Positions 49,516-59,320 are shown, numbered from the stretch's first letter. The stretch is 64,000 bases of DNA from JBGVMW01 sp045125095 (GCA_045125095.1 JBGVMW010000309.1:1-64000); one strand, 5' to 3'. The notes: generated by a model from the letters alone, not told the origin. Made by a program: numbers and translations.

Positions 49516-49829
49516 CACATCAGGAAGTGTTAAAAATGATGGATGAAATGAAATTGCCATATGCCTATCATCATTTTGTGGAAGGTGAGTCACCAGAGCC
49601 TCCTTTTTTAGTATTTTTGTATCCAAATAGCGATAACTTTGCTGCGGACGGCATGGTTTACTTCAAAGTAAATCGATTGAATATAGAGCTTTACACAGAC
49701 CTTAAGGATGTGGAGCTGGAAGAAACTGTAGAAGCTGTGCTGGATAAGCATGGCATTTTTTATAAAAAAAGCGAAGTATGGATTGAATCAGAAAATCTGT
49801 ATGAGGTGCTTTATCAAATGGAGGTATAG
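49512..49829 (+). CDS. Tail terminator/completion-type protein
   Basis: This 105-residue protein has the size, place and alpha/beta pattern of tail terminator proteins (PPFLVFLYPNSDNFAADGMV, VNRLNIELYTDLKDVELEE). It is assigned by synteny between the gp10-type protein and the major tail protein. It would cap the tail tube and join it to the head. Confidence 0.75.
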   Translation: MTHQEVLKMMDEMKLPYAYHHFVEGESPEPPFLVFLYPNSDNFAADGMVYFKVNRLNIELYTDLKDVELEETVEAVLDKHGIFYKKSEVWIESENLYEVLYQMEV

Positions 49830-49831
49830 AA

Positions 49832-50458
49832 ATGGCAGGAAAGAATAAAGTCAAATTTAATATTTGTAACGTTCATTATGCACCGATTACAAAGGCCGAG
49901 GATGGAAGCGTTACATTTGAAACACCAGTAGCGATGCCTGGTGCAGTATCCATTAGTTTAGATCCGACTGGCGAACCAGAGAGCTTCTATGCGGATGGTG
50001 TTGAGTATTACGTTATCAATAACAATCAGGGATACGATGGAGACTTAGAGCTTGCGATGATTCCTGAGTCGTTCCGTACAGATATTTTGAAAGAGGAACA
50101 GGATGCCAATAAGGTACTTGTGGAGAATTCTAATAGTGAAACCGGCAGCTTTGCACTCCTTTTTGAATTCGACGGTGATGTTAGAAAGATTCGTCACGTT
50201 CTGTATAACTGTTCTGCTTCCAGACCTTCCATTGAGTCTAAGACCAATGAAGATGAGAAAGAAGTACAGACAGAAACGCTTACCGTAAAGGCGAGACCAC
50301 TTGCCAGCGGTTATGTAAAGGCAAAGACCGGAGATAGCACAACGGAAGCTGTTTATAACGATTGGTACAAGAGTGTGTATCAGCCTACCGCAGAAATTGC
50401 AGTTGCTAAGACAACAACTTCAAGTACAACATCTACGAGCAGCACATCAAGTAAGTAG
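49832..50458 (+). CDS. Major tail protein
   Basis: This 208-residue protein is the tail tube subunit (phi13-type): KFNICNVHYAPITKAEDGSV, MPGAVSISLDPTGEPESFYA and LFEFDGDVRKIRHVLYNCSA are the typical parts. The C-terminus ends in a Thr/Ser-only run, a low-complexity tail. It lies directly before the frameshifted chaperone genes as in most siphoviruses. Confidence 0.9.
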   Translation: MAGKNKVKFNICNVHYAPITKAEDGSVTFETPVAMPGAVSISLDPTGEPESFYADGVEYYVINNNQGYDGDLELAMIPESFRTDILKEEQDANKVLVENSNSETGSFALLFEFDGDVRKIRHVLYNCSASRPSIESKTNEDEKEVQTETLTVKARPLASGYVKAKTGDSTTEAVYNDWYKSVYQPTAEIAVAKTTTSSTTSTSSTSSK

Positions 50459-50475
50459 TCAGGAGGTAGGAAAGG

Positions 50476-50853
50476 ATGAGTATTGTAAAGAAAATCACTA
50501 TTGATGACAAGGAGGTGGCGTTCAAAGCGAGCGCTGCCATTCCTCGTATTTATAGACTTAAGTTTCAGAGAGATATCTATAAGGATTTGCATTCTTTGGA
50601 GAAAGCCCTGGGTGATAGCAAAGAAGATAACACAAATCTTGATTTGTTTAGTCTTGAGATGTTCGAGAATATCGCATATATCATGGCGAAGCATGCGGAT
50701 GGTACAATCCCGGATACTCCGGAAGAGTGGCTCGATGATTTTAACACATTTTCTATTTATCAGGTTCTTCCTCAGCTTATTGAGTTGTGGGGCTTGAATG
50801 TGAAAACGGATGTAGAGGCTAAAAAAAACTTCGCCCAACAGAGCGCGAAATGA
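50476..50853 (+). CDS. Tail assembly chaperone (gpG-like)
   Basis: This 125-residue protein is the short product of the tail chaperone pair that binds the tape measure during tail assembly. It follows the major tail gene with AGGAGG upstream. A slippery sequence near its end leads to the longer G-T form in the -1 frame. The short form ends at the TGA at 50851-50853. Confidence 0.88.
   Translation: MSIVKKITIDDKEVAFKASAAIPRIYRLKFQRDIYKDLHSLEKALGDSKEDNTNLDLFSLEMFENIAYIMAKHADGTIPDTPEEWLDDFNTFSIYQVLPQLIELWGLNVKTDVEAKKNFAQQSAK
50823..50829 (+). other. Programmed -1 frameshift site AAAAAAC
   Basis: The heptamer A-AAA-AAC at 50823-50829 is read as AAA AAC in the zero frame, the classical -1 slippery site. 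Slipping leads into a frame open to 51014. Tail chaperone genes of siphoviruses use exactly this device. Confidence 0.85.
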
Positions 50854-51014
50854 CAACGCCGCTGTTCATGCTTAGGTGTGTGCAGTTAGGAATTAGTATC
50901 CGGGATTTAGATTTGCTTTCTATTGGCATGATAAATGACATGTTTGCAGAAAGTAGAAATGATGAATGTAAATATGCAACCTTAGCGACACAAGAAGATT
51001 TTGATAAATTTTAA
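50829..51014 (+). CDS. Tail assembly chaperone T-part (-1 frame extension)
   Basis: After the frameshift 61 codons are read to the TAA at 51012-51014. The product part LGISIRDLDLLSIGMINDMF and the end TQEDFDKF match the conserved T extensions of Firmicutes phages. There is no independent start codon with a ribosome binding site, so it is made only as the fused G-T protein of about 179 residues. Confidence 0.82.
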   Translation, partial: LRPTEREMTTPLFMLRCVQLGISIRDLDLLSIGMINDMFAESRNDECKYATLATQEDFDKF

Positions 51015-51070
51015 TGGAGAAAAAATACCACTAATGGTACAATAAAAGAAACTATTAGGAGTTGATTTTA

Positions 51071-52231
51071 TTGAAGATTTCGAACACAAGACGTATTGCA
51101 GAAAAGATTATGCAGTCGATGCAAATTAAAGAGGCTTCATCTACTGTAAATATGATAATTACGAATAGTATAGCAGCTAATTCGATTATCCCACCAGAAC
51201 CAGACAAATTGCGTGAGGAAGCAGAGCTTATTCAAAAAGAAATGCCAGAGTATTCTGTTGATAGAGTAATGATGTTACTTATGGTTGAGTCAATGATTGG
51301 GCCATATTTGGGACAACAGCCAGATGTAATGGGGTTCTTTATGAATTGGATAGCGGCTGAAAGTAAGGTGTTTGATGTAGAGGAATTTAATAAAAATCCA
51401 TATATTCAAAATATTGATTTTACTAACCAAGAAAATGGTGATTACGAATTGCGCTATCATGTTATGATGCCATATGAGCTGGATATCTATAATATTCCAA
51501 AGAGAATAAAGGAATTATATGTGGATATTCCAAGAGTAAGCTGTTTTCCAGAAGAGTTTAAGTATCCAGTAATCTTCCAGAAAAGTATAAAAGGAACCTG
51601 GATGTCAGTTTCACCTAACGAGGTATTTACTATGGTTAGTCCCATAAAAAATGCAAAAGGAAAAGTTCTTACGCTTGGGTGTGGAATGGGTTATTTTGCA
51701 TACATGGCTTCTTTGAAAGAAGATGTTGAATCTGTAACAATAATTGAATTGGAACAGAATGTTATTGATTTATTTGAGAATTGTTTGTTACCGCAGTTTG
51801 AAAATAAAGAAAAGATAACAATAATTAAGGCTGATGCTATTGAGTATTTGCGTAATATGGAAGATGGAGAATTTGATTATTGTTTTGCGGATATTTGGAT
51901 TGGAGTAGACGATATCGAACCGTATTTCACGGTTAAAGAAATAGGGCGACGTTTACGAAAAACCAAGATGGAATATTGGATAGAGGAATCATTTGCAATA
52001 TTATTATCAAATTATGTATGGATTGAGATTCTTTCTGCTTTTTCAAAAGCTAATAATTTAGAAGTGCCTCTGCTTGATGAGGGTATTCTTACAGAGGTTG
52101 ATAAAAGGAAGACGAAATATGTTCAAGAATTATTGGAGGATGTAGAAATAACAAAACCGGAGCATATAGACTATTATATGGATCCAAAGAATATCATTGA
52201 TCTTGTGAATAGAACAGAACTTATATTTTAG
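51071..52231 (+). CDS. SAM-dependent methyltransferase cargo gene
   Basis: This 386-residue protein has a class I methyltransferase domain in its second half: SAM motif VLTLGCGMGYFAYM near residue 198, the acidic ribose-binding SVTIIELEQNV, and FDYCFADIWIG near 274, a pattern close to spermidine-synthase-like enzymes. The first 190 residues are unfamiliar and mostly helical. I start it at TTG 51071, nine bases after AGGAG; TTG at 51062 is the alternative. It is AT-rich, sits between the tail chaperone and the tape measure gene, and ends in its own terminator, so it is a cargo gene. The substrate is unknown. Confidence 0.75.
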   Translation: MKISNTRRIAEKIMQSMQIKEASSTVNMIITNSIAANSIIPPEPDKLREEAELIQKEMPEYSVDRVMMLLMVESMIGPYLGQQPDVMGFFMNWIAAESKVFDVEEFNKNPYIQNIDFTNQENGDYELRYHVMMPYELDIYNIPKRIKELYVDIPRVSCFPEEFKYPVIFQKSIKGTWMSVSPNEVFTMVSPIKNAKGKVLTLGCGMGYFAYMASLKEDVESVTIIELEQNVIDLFENCLLPQFENKEKITIIKADAIEYLRNMEDGEFDYCFADIWIGVDDIEPYFTVKEIGRRLRKTKMEYWIEESFAILLSNYVWIEILSAFSKANNLEVPLLDEGILTEVDKRKTKYVQELLEDVEITKPEHIDYYMDPKNIIDLVNRTELIF

Positions 52232-52243
52232 AAACTAGGTATT

Positions 52244-52274
52244 AGCATCTATCAGAAATGGTAGGTGCTTTTAT
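52244..52274 (+). terminator. Terminator between methyltransferase and tape measure genes
   Basis: AGCATCTATC at 52244-52253 pairs with GGTAGGTGCT at 52260-52269 (ten pairs including two G-U), followed by TTTTATT. It is in the sense direction inside the late operon. Confidence 0.82.
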
Positions 52275-52301
52275 TGTGCTTATTTTTAGGAGGTGAGAAG
52301 C

Positions 52302-55232
52302 GTGGCAAGTAGAATACAGGGAATCACAGTAGAAATTGGTGGTGATACTACCAAATTGCAGACAGCATTAAAAGGTGTCAACAGTTCTATAAAATCCACG
52401 CAGCAACAGCTCAAGGATGTAAATTCACTTCTTAAACTGGATCCAGGAAACACAGAACTTCTTGCACAAAAGCAGAAATTATTATCAGAGGCGGTAGGTG
52501 AAACAAAGGAGAAACTTGCCGCCTTAAAAACTGCCGCTGAGCAGGCAAATACTGCTCTTGAAAATGGAGAGATTAGTCAGTCTCAATATGATGCCCTTCA
52601 AAGAGAGATTATTGAAACTGAGCAGAATTTGAGAAGTCTTGAAGCACAGGCGAATCAATCTGCTACTGCATTACAGAAGATTGGTGCAACGGGTGAGAAA
52701 CTCAAAACCGTAGGAGATAATATTTCCTCTGCTGGAGAGAAGATGCTTCCGGCAACTGCGGCGGTTACAGGACTTGGAACAGCTGCGGTAACGACAGCAG
52801 CAAACTTTGAATCTTCTATGTCGCAGGTTCAGGCGACTATGGGAATTACAAAGGACTCTATGTCGACTGTGAATGGAGAAAGTGTAAATACAATGAATGC
52901 ACTTTCTAATTTGGCAAAGGAAATGGGATCAAAGACAGCGTTCTCAGCTAGTGAGTGTGCGGAGGCTCTTAATTACCTGGCCCTTGCTGGTTATAATACA
53001 CAGGAAATGACAGATACACTTCCTACAGTTCTTAACCTTGCTGCGGCTGGTGGACTTGATTTGGCATCTGCTTCTGATATGGTTACAGATGCAATGTCGG
53101 CGCTTGGCCTGGGAGTAAGTGATGCAGAAACAATGGTAGACCAGATGTCAAAAACAGCATCCACTACCAATACTTCAGTAGCTCAGTTGGGAGAAGGTAT
53201 TCTTACCATTGGTGCTACAGCTAAGTCAGTAAAAGGGGGAACTGCAGAACTAAACACAGCTCTGGGTATTTTAGCAAACAATGGTATCAAGGGTGCAGAA
53301 GGTGGTACACATCTTAGAAATATTATTTTGTCTTTGCAAAATCCTACAGATAAAGCTGCTGATGCAATGAAAACTTTGGGAGTGGATGTATATGACTCGC
53401 AAGGAAATATGCGTAGCATGAATGATATCTTGGGGGATTTAAATAAAAGTATGGATGGTATGACTTCAGAGGAGAAGGCGAATATCATCAGTACCATTTT
53501 CAATAAAACAGATTTATCTTCTGTGAATGCCTTACTTGCAAATACCGGTGATACCTGGGATAGCTTGCAGCAATCGATTACAGATAGCGGTGGTGCAGCT
53601 CAACAAATGGCAGATACACAGCTTGATAATTTACAAGGCCAGCTCACCATATTGAAGTCAGCACTGGAAGGTTTAGCTATTTCCTTTGGTGAACTATTAA
53701 TGCCTGCAATCAAGTCGATTGTTACTGCAGTGCAGGGATTTGTTGATAAGCTGAACAGTATGGACGAGGGAACTAAGAAGGTAATTGTAACAATAGCTCT
53801 TATTGTCGCAGCTATTGGGCCGGTACTAATTGTTATTGGTAAGGTAATCAGTGCAGTTGGGACAATAATGACCATCGTTCCTAAGATTGCCGGCGTAATC
53901 AATACGGTAAAGACTGCTTTTATGGCACTTAATACGACAATGCTTGCAAATCCAATATTCCTTATTATCGCAGCAATCGCAGCTTTGGTGGCTGCGTTTA
54001 TTTATTTGTGGAATAACTGTGATGGCTTTAGGCAGTTTTGGATTGACCTTTGGGAGAATGTGAAGCAGGTAGCGATTACAGTATGGAATGCAATCAAAGC
54101 GTTTTTTTCACAGGTATGGGAAGCAATAAAGACTATCTTCTCGACAGTGTTTGAGGTCATCAAAACACTGGTAGCGACTTATTTCAATTTGTATAAGACG
54201 ATTATTGAAACGGTAATCAATGTGATAAAGACGGTCATTACCACAGTGTGGAATGCCATCAAGGGGGTTTTCACTACAGTATTCAATGTAATAAAAACGA
54301 TTGTCACCACCTATTTCAATATTTATAAGACGATTATTCAGACGGTGCTTACGGTTATCCAGACAGTAATTACCACAGTATGGAATACCATCAAGACGGT
54401 TGTTACCACAGTAATGAATGCGATTAAGACAGTATTCACTACAATTTGGAATGCAATCAAAACCATCATTGGAGCAGTAGTCAGCGGCATTAAGGCTCTG
54501 ATAACCGGTGACTTCCAGGGGGTAAAGAATGCAATCACCACCATTATGAATACCATAAAGAGCACGATATCTACGATTTGGAATACAATCAAATCCACGA
54601 TATCTACTGTGCTTGGAGCAATCAAGAAGGCGGTTACTTCTGTGTTTAGTGGCATTGTGAATGCAATTAAAAACGCCATGAGTAATGTGCTTAATGCGGT
54701 AAAGAATGGTTTTTCCAATGTGAAGAATCATATCACAGGTCTGGCTTCTCAGGCAGTTACCTGGGGAAAGGACCTGGTTATGGGTATTGTAAATGGTATC
54801 AAGAGTTGTATTGGTGCTGTCGGCGACGCGGTAAAGAGTGTTGCTGACAAGATTAAGAGCTTCCTTCATTTCTCAGTTCCAGATGAAGGTCCACTTACAG
54901 ATTATGAATCTTGGATGCCGGACTTTATGGGAGGACTTGCAAAAGGAATTGAAAAGAGTAAAGGTATGGTTGCGGACGCTGTAAAAGGTGTAGCAGAGGA
55001 TATGGTGGTTAGCCCAACGGTATCTGCCGGTAGTATTCAGAGCTCACAAGCCACACAAGCAGATCTTTTAGGAAATATTCTCTCTGGTATTCAGAATGTT
55101 GTGGGTAACATGCAAAATATGCAGACGGAAGGGGGTAACATTTCCATTCCGGTTTATATTGGAGGAACCTTGTTAGATGAAGTAGTAGTAAATGCGCAAC
55201 AGCGTATAAATTTGAGAAGCGGAGGAAGATAA
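52302..55232 (+). CDS. Tail tape measure protein
   Basis: This 976-residue protein sets tail length. Residues 1-130 are coiled coil (TQQQLKDVNSLLKLDPGNTE), residues about 150-480 the TP901-type domain (FESSMSQVQATMGI, NYLALAGYNTQEM), with hydrophobic helices near 500-570, a long run of degenerate TVWNAIKT-like repeats (about 590-780), and a glycine-containing end. It starts with GTG at 52302, eight bases after GGAGGTG; the GTG at 52293 lies within the ribosome binding site. Confidence 0.93.
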   Translation: MASRIQGITVEIGGDTTKLQTALKGVNSSIKSTQQQLKDVNSLLKLDPGNTELLAQKQKLLSEAVGETKEKLAALKTAAEQANTALENGEISQSQYDALQREIIETEQNLRSLEAQANQSATALQKIGATGEKLKTVGDNISSAGEKMLPATAAVTGLGTAAVTTAANFESSMSQVQATMGITKDSMSTVNGESVNTMNALSNLAKEMGSKTAFSASECAEALNYLALAGYNTQEMTDTLPTVLNLAAAGGLDLASASDMVTDAMSALGLGVSDAETMVDQMSKTASTTNTSVAQLGEGILTIGATAKSVKGGTAELNTALGILANNGIKGAEGGTHLRNIILSLQNPTDKAADAMKTLGVDVYDSQGNMRSMNDILGDLNKSMDGMTSEEKANIISTIFNKTDLSSVNALLANTGDTWDSLQQSITDSGGAAQQMADTQLDNLQGQLTILKSALEGLAISFGELLMPAIKSIVTAVQGFVDKLNSMDEGTKKVIVTIALIVAAIGPVLIVIGKVISAVGTIMTIVPKIAGVINTVKTAFMALNTTMLANPIFLIIAAIAALVAAFIYLWNNCDGFRQFWIDLWENVKQVAITVWNAIKAFFSQVWEAIKTIFSTVFEVIKTLVATYFNLYKTIIETVINVIKTVITTVWNAIKGVFTTVFNVIKTIVTTYFNIYKTIIQTVLTVIQTVITTVWNTIKTVVTTVMNAIKTVFTTIWNAIKTIIGAVVSGIKALITGDFQGVKNAITTIMNTIKSTISTIWNTIKSTISTVLGAIKKAVTSVFSGIVNAIKNAMSNVLNAVKNGFSNVKNHITGLASQAVTWGKDLVMGIVNGIKSCIGAVGDAVKSVADKIKSFLHFSVPDEGPLTDYESWMPDFMGGLAKGIEKSKGMVADAVKGVAEDMVVSPTVSAGSIQSSQATQADLLGNILSGIQNVVGNMQNMQTEGGNISIPVYIGGTLLDEVVVNAQQRINLRSGGR
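54070..54640 (+). repeat. Internal repeats of the tape measure gene
   Basis: The DNA contains many degenerate copies of ACAGTATGGAATGCCATCAA and ACGGTNATNAC-like units, encoding alternating V/I-x-x-V/W-N-x-I-K heptads. Such length repeats probably arose by duplication and can change tail length. Confidence 0.8.
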
Positions 55233-55595
55233 ATGGCATATATTCAATATTTGAATTTTGATGGTGAGGATCTGCCGCTTCCTATTAGCTATGACATTGG
55301 CTTATCGGATGTTGAGGCAGATTCTTCCGGGGAAACAGAAGCCGGAACAACACAAAGAGACCTGGTGAGAAGCGGAGTCGTTGAGATTTCCGTTTCTTTT
55401 CAGGTTAGCCCTGTGTGGCTTAAGAAGTTGACTGTTTTTCGTAACAGGCCAAAGATAACGGTGAAGTATTTTGATACCGGAACGCTTGATGTAAAACAGA
55501 CAAAGATGTATATTGATGGCTTCAAATCCAAATTAGAGAAGGATACTTCGTACAAAGGGTTATGGTCGGTGTCGTTTACACTTAAGGAATTTTAG
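55233..55595 (+). CDS. Distal tail-type small protein
   Basis: This 120-residue protein follows the tape measure gene directly (stop then ATG, with GGAGG inside the end of the tape gene). It is beta-rich (YIQYLNFDGEDLPLPISYDI, LVRSGVVEISVSFQVSPVWL). Position and pattern suggest a distal tail or hub component; the family is not certain. Confidence 0.7.
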   Translation: MAYIQYLNFDGEDLPLPISYDIGLSDVEADSSGETEAGTTQRDLVRSGVVEISVSFQVSPVWLKKLTVFRNRPKITVKYFDTGTLDVKQTKMYIDGFKSKLEKDTSYKGLWSVSFTLKEF

Positions 55596-55609
55596 AAAGG
55601 GGTGATTTG

Positions 55610-57649
55610 ATGTATCCAGTCAGTGAAGAATATTTAGCAGCCATTCAGGATAATGCCAGATCATATTATTTTGAAGGTTGTATTACCACGAAGCTGGGTG
55701 TCAAATACCCATTTGCAAATAAAGATATCGTAAAAGGAAGCGGATATATTACAAACCAGTGTTGTGGTAGTAATGAGATTGAAATTGGTTCTGTATATGC
55801 TGCCGAGCTTGGGATAACACTTTATACAAGCATTGATCGGTATACTTTGGAAGGTGCTACGATTACACTTAGCTTTTTTCTGGAAATTTCGGAAGGAAAG
55901 TATGAGGAGGTTCCGCTGGGGATTTTTGAAATCAGTGAGGCAAACAGAACCATTAATTGCCTGGCAATCAAAGCATACGATTATATGCTTCGGTTTGATA
56001 AAGGCTTCGGAAACAAGGTAACTAGTGGAACTGCATATGATTTGCTTGCACTTGCCTGTGAAGAATGTAAGGTTGAGCTTGCGCACACGCAGGAGGAAAT
56101 TGAAAGCTGGAATAATGCCAAAATTTTGCTGGGTATTTATAGCGAGAATGATATCGAAAGTTGGCGTGATGTTATTTTTTATGTTGCGCAGGTGCTCGGC
56201 TGCTTTGCAACAATTAATCGATTTGGAAAGCTGGAACTTAGAAAATATGGAAACGTTTCTGTTATGGATATTCCTAATACGCAGAGATTTAGCAGCAGCT
56301 TTTCAGATTTTGTTACAAGATATACGGCAATTAATTCTACGAACAATAGAACACAGACCGCGGAATACTATGCGCTGGATCCAGACAATGGACTTACCAT
56401 GAATTTGGGAGTTAATCCACTTCTCCAGTTTGGATTGGTAGAAACCAGAAAGAACATACTTTTGAATGTATTAAATGATATTTCAAAGATAAAATACGTT
56501 CCATTTGATTCTGCCACGATTGGAAATCCTGCATTTGATTTAGGGGATGTCATTACTTTTTCTGGTGGCCATGCAGATGGAAAGCAGATTACTTGTATTA
56601 CAAAGTATGAGTTTAAGGTGAATGGAAAACATACTTTGCAGTGTGTTGGAAAGAACCCAAGACTAGCCGAAGCAAAGAGCAAGAATGATAAAAATATCAG
56701 CGGGCTTCTTAATCAGGTGGAAGCAGGAAAGATAGTAGTCCATACTTTTATGAATGCTTCTCCTTATACGGTAGGAAGTGTGGATACAGAAGTTGCCAGT
56801 ATTGAGTTTGCATCTAACGAAGATACAGATGCGCAGTTTCATGCCAGTATCCTATTAAATGTAGAGGCGGAGAGCGTTACCAAAACAGGAAAGGCAAAAG
56901 GAACGATTACGATACCAGCTTCCTCAACAACAGAAAATGATAAAACAGTGGAGGCAGAGCTGGATGTCAGTTTACCGGATGATGGACAAGCGATTATTAC
57001 AGTGACCTATGTTATAAACGACAATGTGCTTACCACGTATGTACCGATTGAAACGATGCATTCTGGTAGGCATATTTTGAATTTGTATTATCCACTAAGT
57101 GGGTTGGAAGCAAATTCTTATAATACTTTTCGTGTACGAATGAGAATTTCAGGGGGTTCTGCATTAATTGATAGAGGTCAAGGTATTTATACCATAAGCG
57201 GTCAGGGATTATCTTCGAATAATGTGTGGGATGGACGTTTGGAATTTACTGAGACAGCAGAAAACTTGATTGATGTATCAGGAACAATGCCAATAAGGGA
57301 TGTTGTTGCTTCCGTAAAGATGCATACAGAGGTTCCAAAGCCAGTAGGCATCCAGGATGGTTTTACATTGATTTCATTATCTTCTTATGGAATTGCAGGT
57401 ATGCAGGAAGCTATCAGTGTTAATCCGGTTATTGTTACAGAGACAATTGAAACTGCCGACGAAGCAGAAATGAGCTTTAATCGGTATTTTGTTAAAACCG
57501 CTGAGCAGAGATTTGAGTTCCAGACGGATTATCGTTTTGTAAGTCAGGAATATCCGATTGATGCGGGCAGGATGACAAAGGTTATAACGAATACAGAACA
57601 ATATGCAAGAGTAGATAAATTGGAGGTGTCGAAGAATGGCAAATTATGA
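55610..57649 (+). CDS. Tail hub/tail-associated protein
   Basis: This 679-residue protein has at its start the pattern of a siphovirus hub (SYYFEGCITTKLGVKYPFAN, GIFEISEANRTINCLAIKAY DYM), where it closes the tail tube and carries fibres. The rest (about 370-679) is beta-rich and may bind fibres. ATG at 55610 follows AAAGGGGTGATTTG; TTG at 55607 is a poorer start. It overlaps the next gene by 14 bases. Confidence 0.8.
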   Translation: MYPVSEEYLAAIQDNARSYYFEGCITTKLGVKYPFANKDIVKGSGYITNQCCGSNEIEIGSVYAAELGITLYTSIDRYTLEGATITLSFFLEISEGKYEEVPLGIFEISEANRTINCLAIKAYDYMLRFDKGFGNKVTSGTAYDLLALACEECKVELAHTQEEIESWNNAKILLGIYSENDIESWRDVIFYVAQVLGCFATINRFGKLELRKYGNVSVMDIPNTQRFSSSFSDFVTRYTAINSTNNRTQTAEYYALDPDNGLTMNLGVNPLLQFGLVETRKNILLNVLNDISKIKYVPFDSATIGNPAFDLGDVITFSGGHADGKQITCITKYEFKVNGKHTLQCVGKNPRLAEAKSKNDKNISGLLNQVEAGKIVVHTFMNASPYTVGSVDTEVASIEFASNEDTDAQFHASILLNVEAESVTKTGKAKGTITIPASSTTENDKTVEAELDVSLPDDGQAIITVTYVINDNVLTTYVPIETMHSGRHILNLYYPLSGLEANSYNTFRVRMRISGGSALIDRGQGIYTISGQGLSSNNVWDGRLEFTETAENLIDVSGTMPIRDVVASVKMHTEVPKPVGIQDGFTLISLSSYGIAGMQEAISVNPVIVTETIETADEAEMSFNRYFVKTAEQRFEFQTDYRFVSQEYPIDAGRMTKVITNTEQYARVDKLEVSKNGKL

Positions 57650-59309
57650 ATCTCTTGAGGAAATGCTTAGTACCACAGAGAATATGGAGCACTTAGTTGT
57701 AAGTAGCGGCCATGACGACGACACCATGACTTTTGCAGGTGTTGACTGGTTTATGTTTAATGGCGTGAAGGTCTCTACTTTATATGTCAGTGGCAATAGC
57801 TGGATAGGACTTGGTGTGAATGCTGAGCAACTACTGGTTTGTAGACGCGATGCAAAGATGTGGGACTTTTATAGAGAGGAAGCTACGTTATTTGGTACCT
57901 ATCGTGTCTTGAAAATACGCTGGGAAGGATATGCACAGTATAACAGTACTTCATCAGATGTTCGATTGATTTATGAATGGTTCTTCTTTGAGACCGGAGA
58001 TATCATGCTAAACCTTATACAGCCGCCAACGAATAGTGGATATCTTGGATCCAATCGTATTAATGGCAGCGTGAATCAAAATTACAATGTCACAGCGGGT
58101 GTTTCAGAATATGTTTCTTTATATCACCAGGATGATACCGGAACAGCTTATACAATCCAGTATGAGCTGTTAGATATCAATCCACCATATGAACGGAGAT
58201 ACCTACTTTCTGATAAAGATGGGAAGTATTACAGGACTGAGCATGATAAGGCTTTTGTTGATGCAATTACCTTTAATGGTTACCAGTGTATCAGGACCGG
58301 TATTATTCCAGACCAGGATACCAAAGTAAAAGTAACAATGAATACCTCCAGCTTTGGAGAATACGCTCTGTTTGGTGCAAGAACCAGTACGGAAGCAGAT
58401 ATGTTTGGATTGTTTTTAACAAGCGCTACACAGGTAAATGGTCAATATGGTACGGAATCACTGATTGAAACAGTGGATGATTATACAGGGATTGATGTTA
58501 CATTTGAAATTTCAAAAGAAGGGCTGAAACGTGATGATGTGGTAATTGCTGAGTTTGCAGAAGTTACATTTGAAGCGCCGGTTGAGCTTTTGATTGGAAC
58601 TTGTAATACGAATGGAACATTGGATTCCAGGTATTTTAAAGGGAATATTATCAAGATAGAAGTATGGCAGAAGGAAGAACAGAAACTGGACCTAATTCCC
58701 TGTGTGGATGAGCAGTTACAAGTATGCCTTTACGATACACTTTCAGAAACCTGCTTCTATAACAGCGGTTATGGAAAGCTGGGGTTTGTTGATAGTACAG
58801 GAAAGTATGATGAAGCGACAAGATTGGTGGAGGTTGCATTTGAAGAATTAACTGCAGAAGTTTTTAAGACGGAGGGCTTTGAAGATTTTCCAAGAAGTGA
58901 GGTACTAACCAGGTTAGTAAATCCAGCGCTTCTTTATTGGCATGATTCTGATGATGAACTTCCGGAGCTTAAGGTTTCAATAGAGGCAGCGCCGCCGGTA
59001 CAAACGGTGTATTCAAAAAATACTGAAATGATTGATAGCACCATCCTTGGAATAGAGAAAGTAGAGATTGAAGCAGATGACACTACGTTGTTTGCTTTTT
59101 CTTTTGATGGGGGAAATACCTGGAAAGCATACATTGAGAATGCGTGGGTGAATCTATCGGAACAAACCAGTGGCATGAACCGGGAAACAGTAGAGGCGAT
59201 TGGAACCGATGCCTGGGCTATTGCCAATGAGCAGATGCAATATATGGTTCGATTCACACTTATTGAGGGTGGTTATGTAAAGCGTATCATCATTCATTAT
59301 ATCAATTAG
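57636..59309 (+). CDS. Baseplate/tail fibre protein with LamG-like part
   Basis: This 557-residue protein is a tail tip structural protein. Residues about 200-370 show a concanavalin/LamG-like beta sandwich (GYQCIRTGIIPDQDTKVKVT, LIGTCNTNGTLDSRYFKGNI), a fold used to bind surface glycans. The C-terminal part is beta-rich (ETVEAIGTDAWAIANEQ). It is assigned from place and fold pattern, not from a family known to me. Confidence 0.7.
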   Translation: MANYESLEEMLSTTENMEHLVVSSGHDDDTMTFAGVDWFMFNGVKVSTLYVSGNSWIGLGVNAEQLLVCRRDAKMWDFYREEATLFGTYRVLKIRWEGYAQYNSTSSDVRLIYEWFFFETGDIMLNLIQPPTNSGYLGSNRINGSVNQNYNVTAGVSEYVSLYHQDDTGTAYTIQYELLDINPPYERRYLLSDKDGKYYRTEHDKAFVDAITFNGYQCIRTGIIPDQDTKVKVTMNTSSFGEYALFGARTSTEADMFGLFLTSATQVNGQYGTESLIETVDDYTGIDVTFEISKEGLKRDDVVIAEFAEVTFEAPVELLIGTCNTNGTLDSRYFKGNIIKIEVWQKEEQKLDLIPCVDEQLQVCLYDTLSETCFYNSGYGKLGFVDSTGKYDEATRLVEVAFEELTAEVFKTEGFEDFPRSEVLTRLVNPALLYWHDSDDELPELKVSIEAAPPVQTVYSKNTEMIDSTILGIEKVEIEADDTTLFAFSFDGGNTWKAYIENAWVNLSEQTSGMNRETVEAIGTDAWAIANEQMQYMVRFTLIEGGYVKRIIIHYIN

Positions 59310-59320
59310 GAGGCGATGAG

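Noticed and set aside
54108..54869. Long minus-strand frame of 253 codons inside the tape measure gene
   Set aside because: It is the antisense of the repetitive tape measure segment, has no ribosome binding site and gives a repetitive Tyr/Asn-rich product; a shadow of the real gene.
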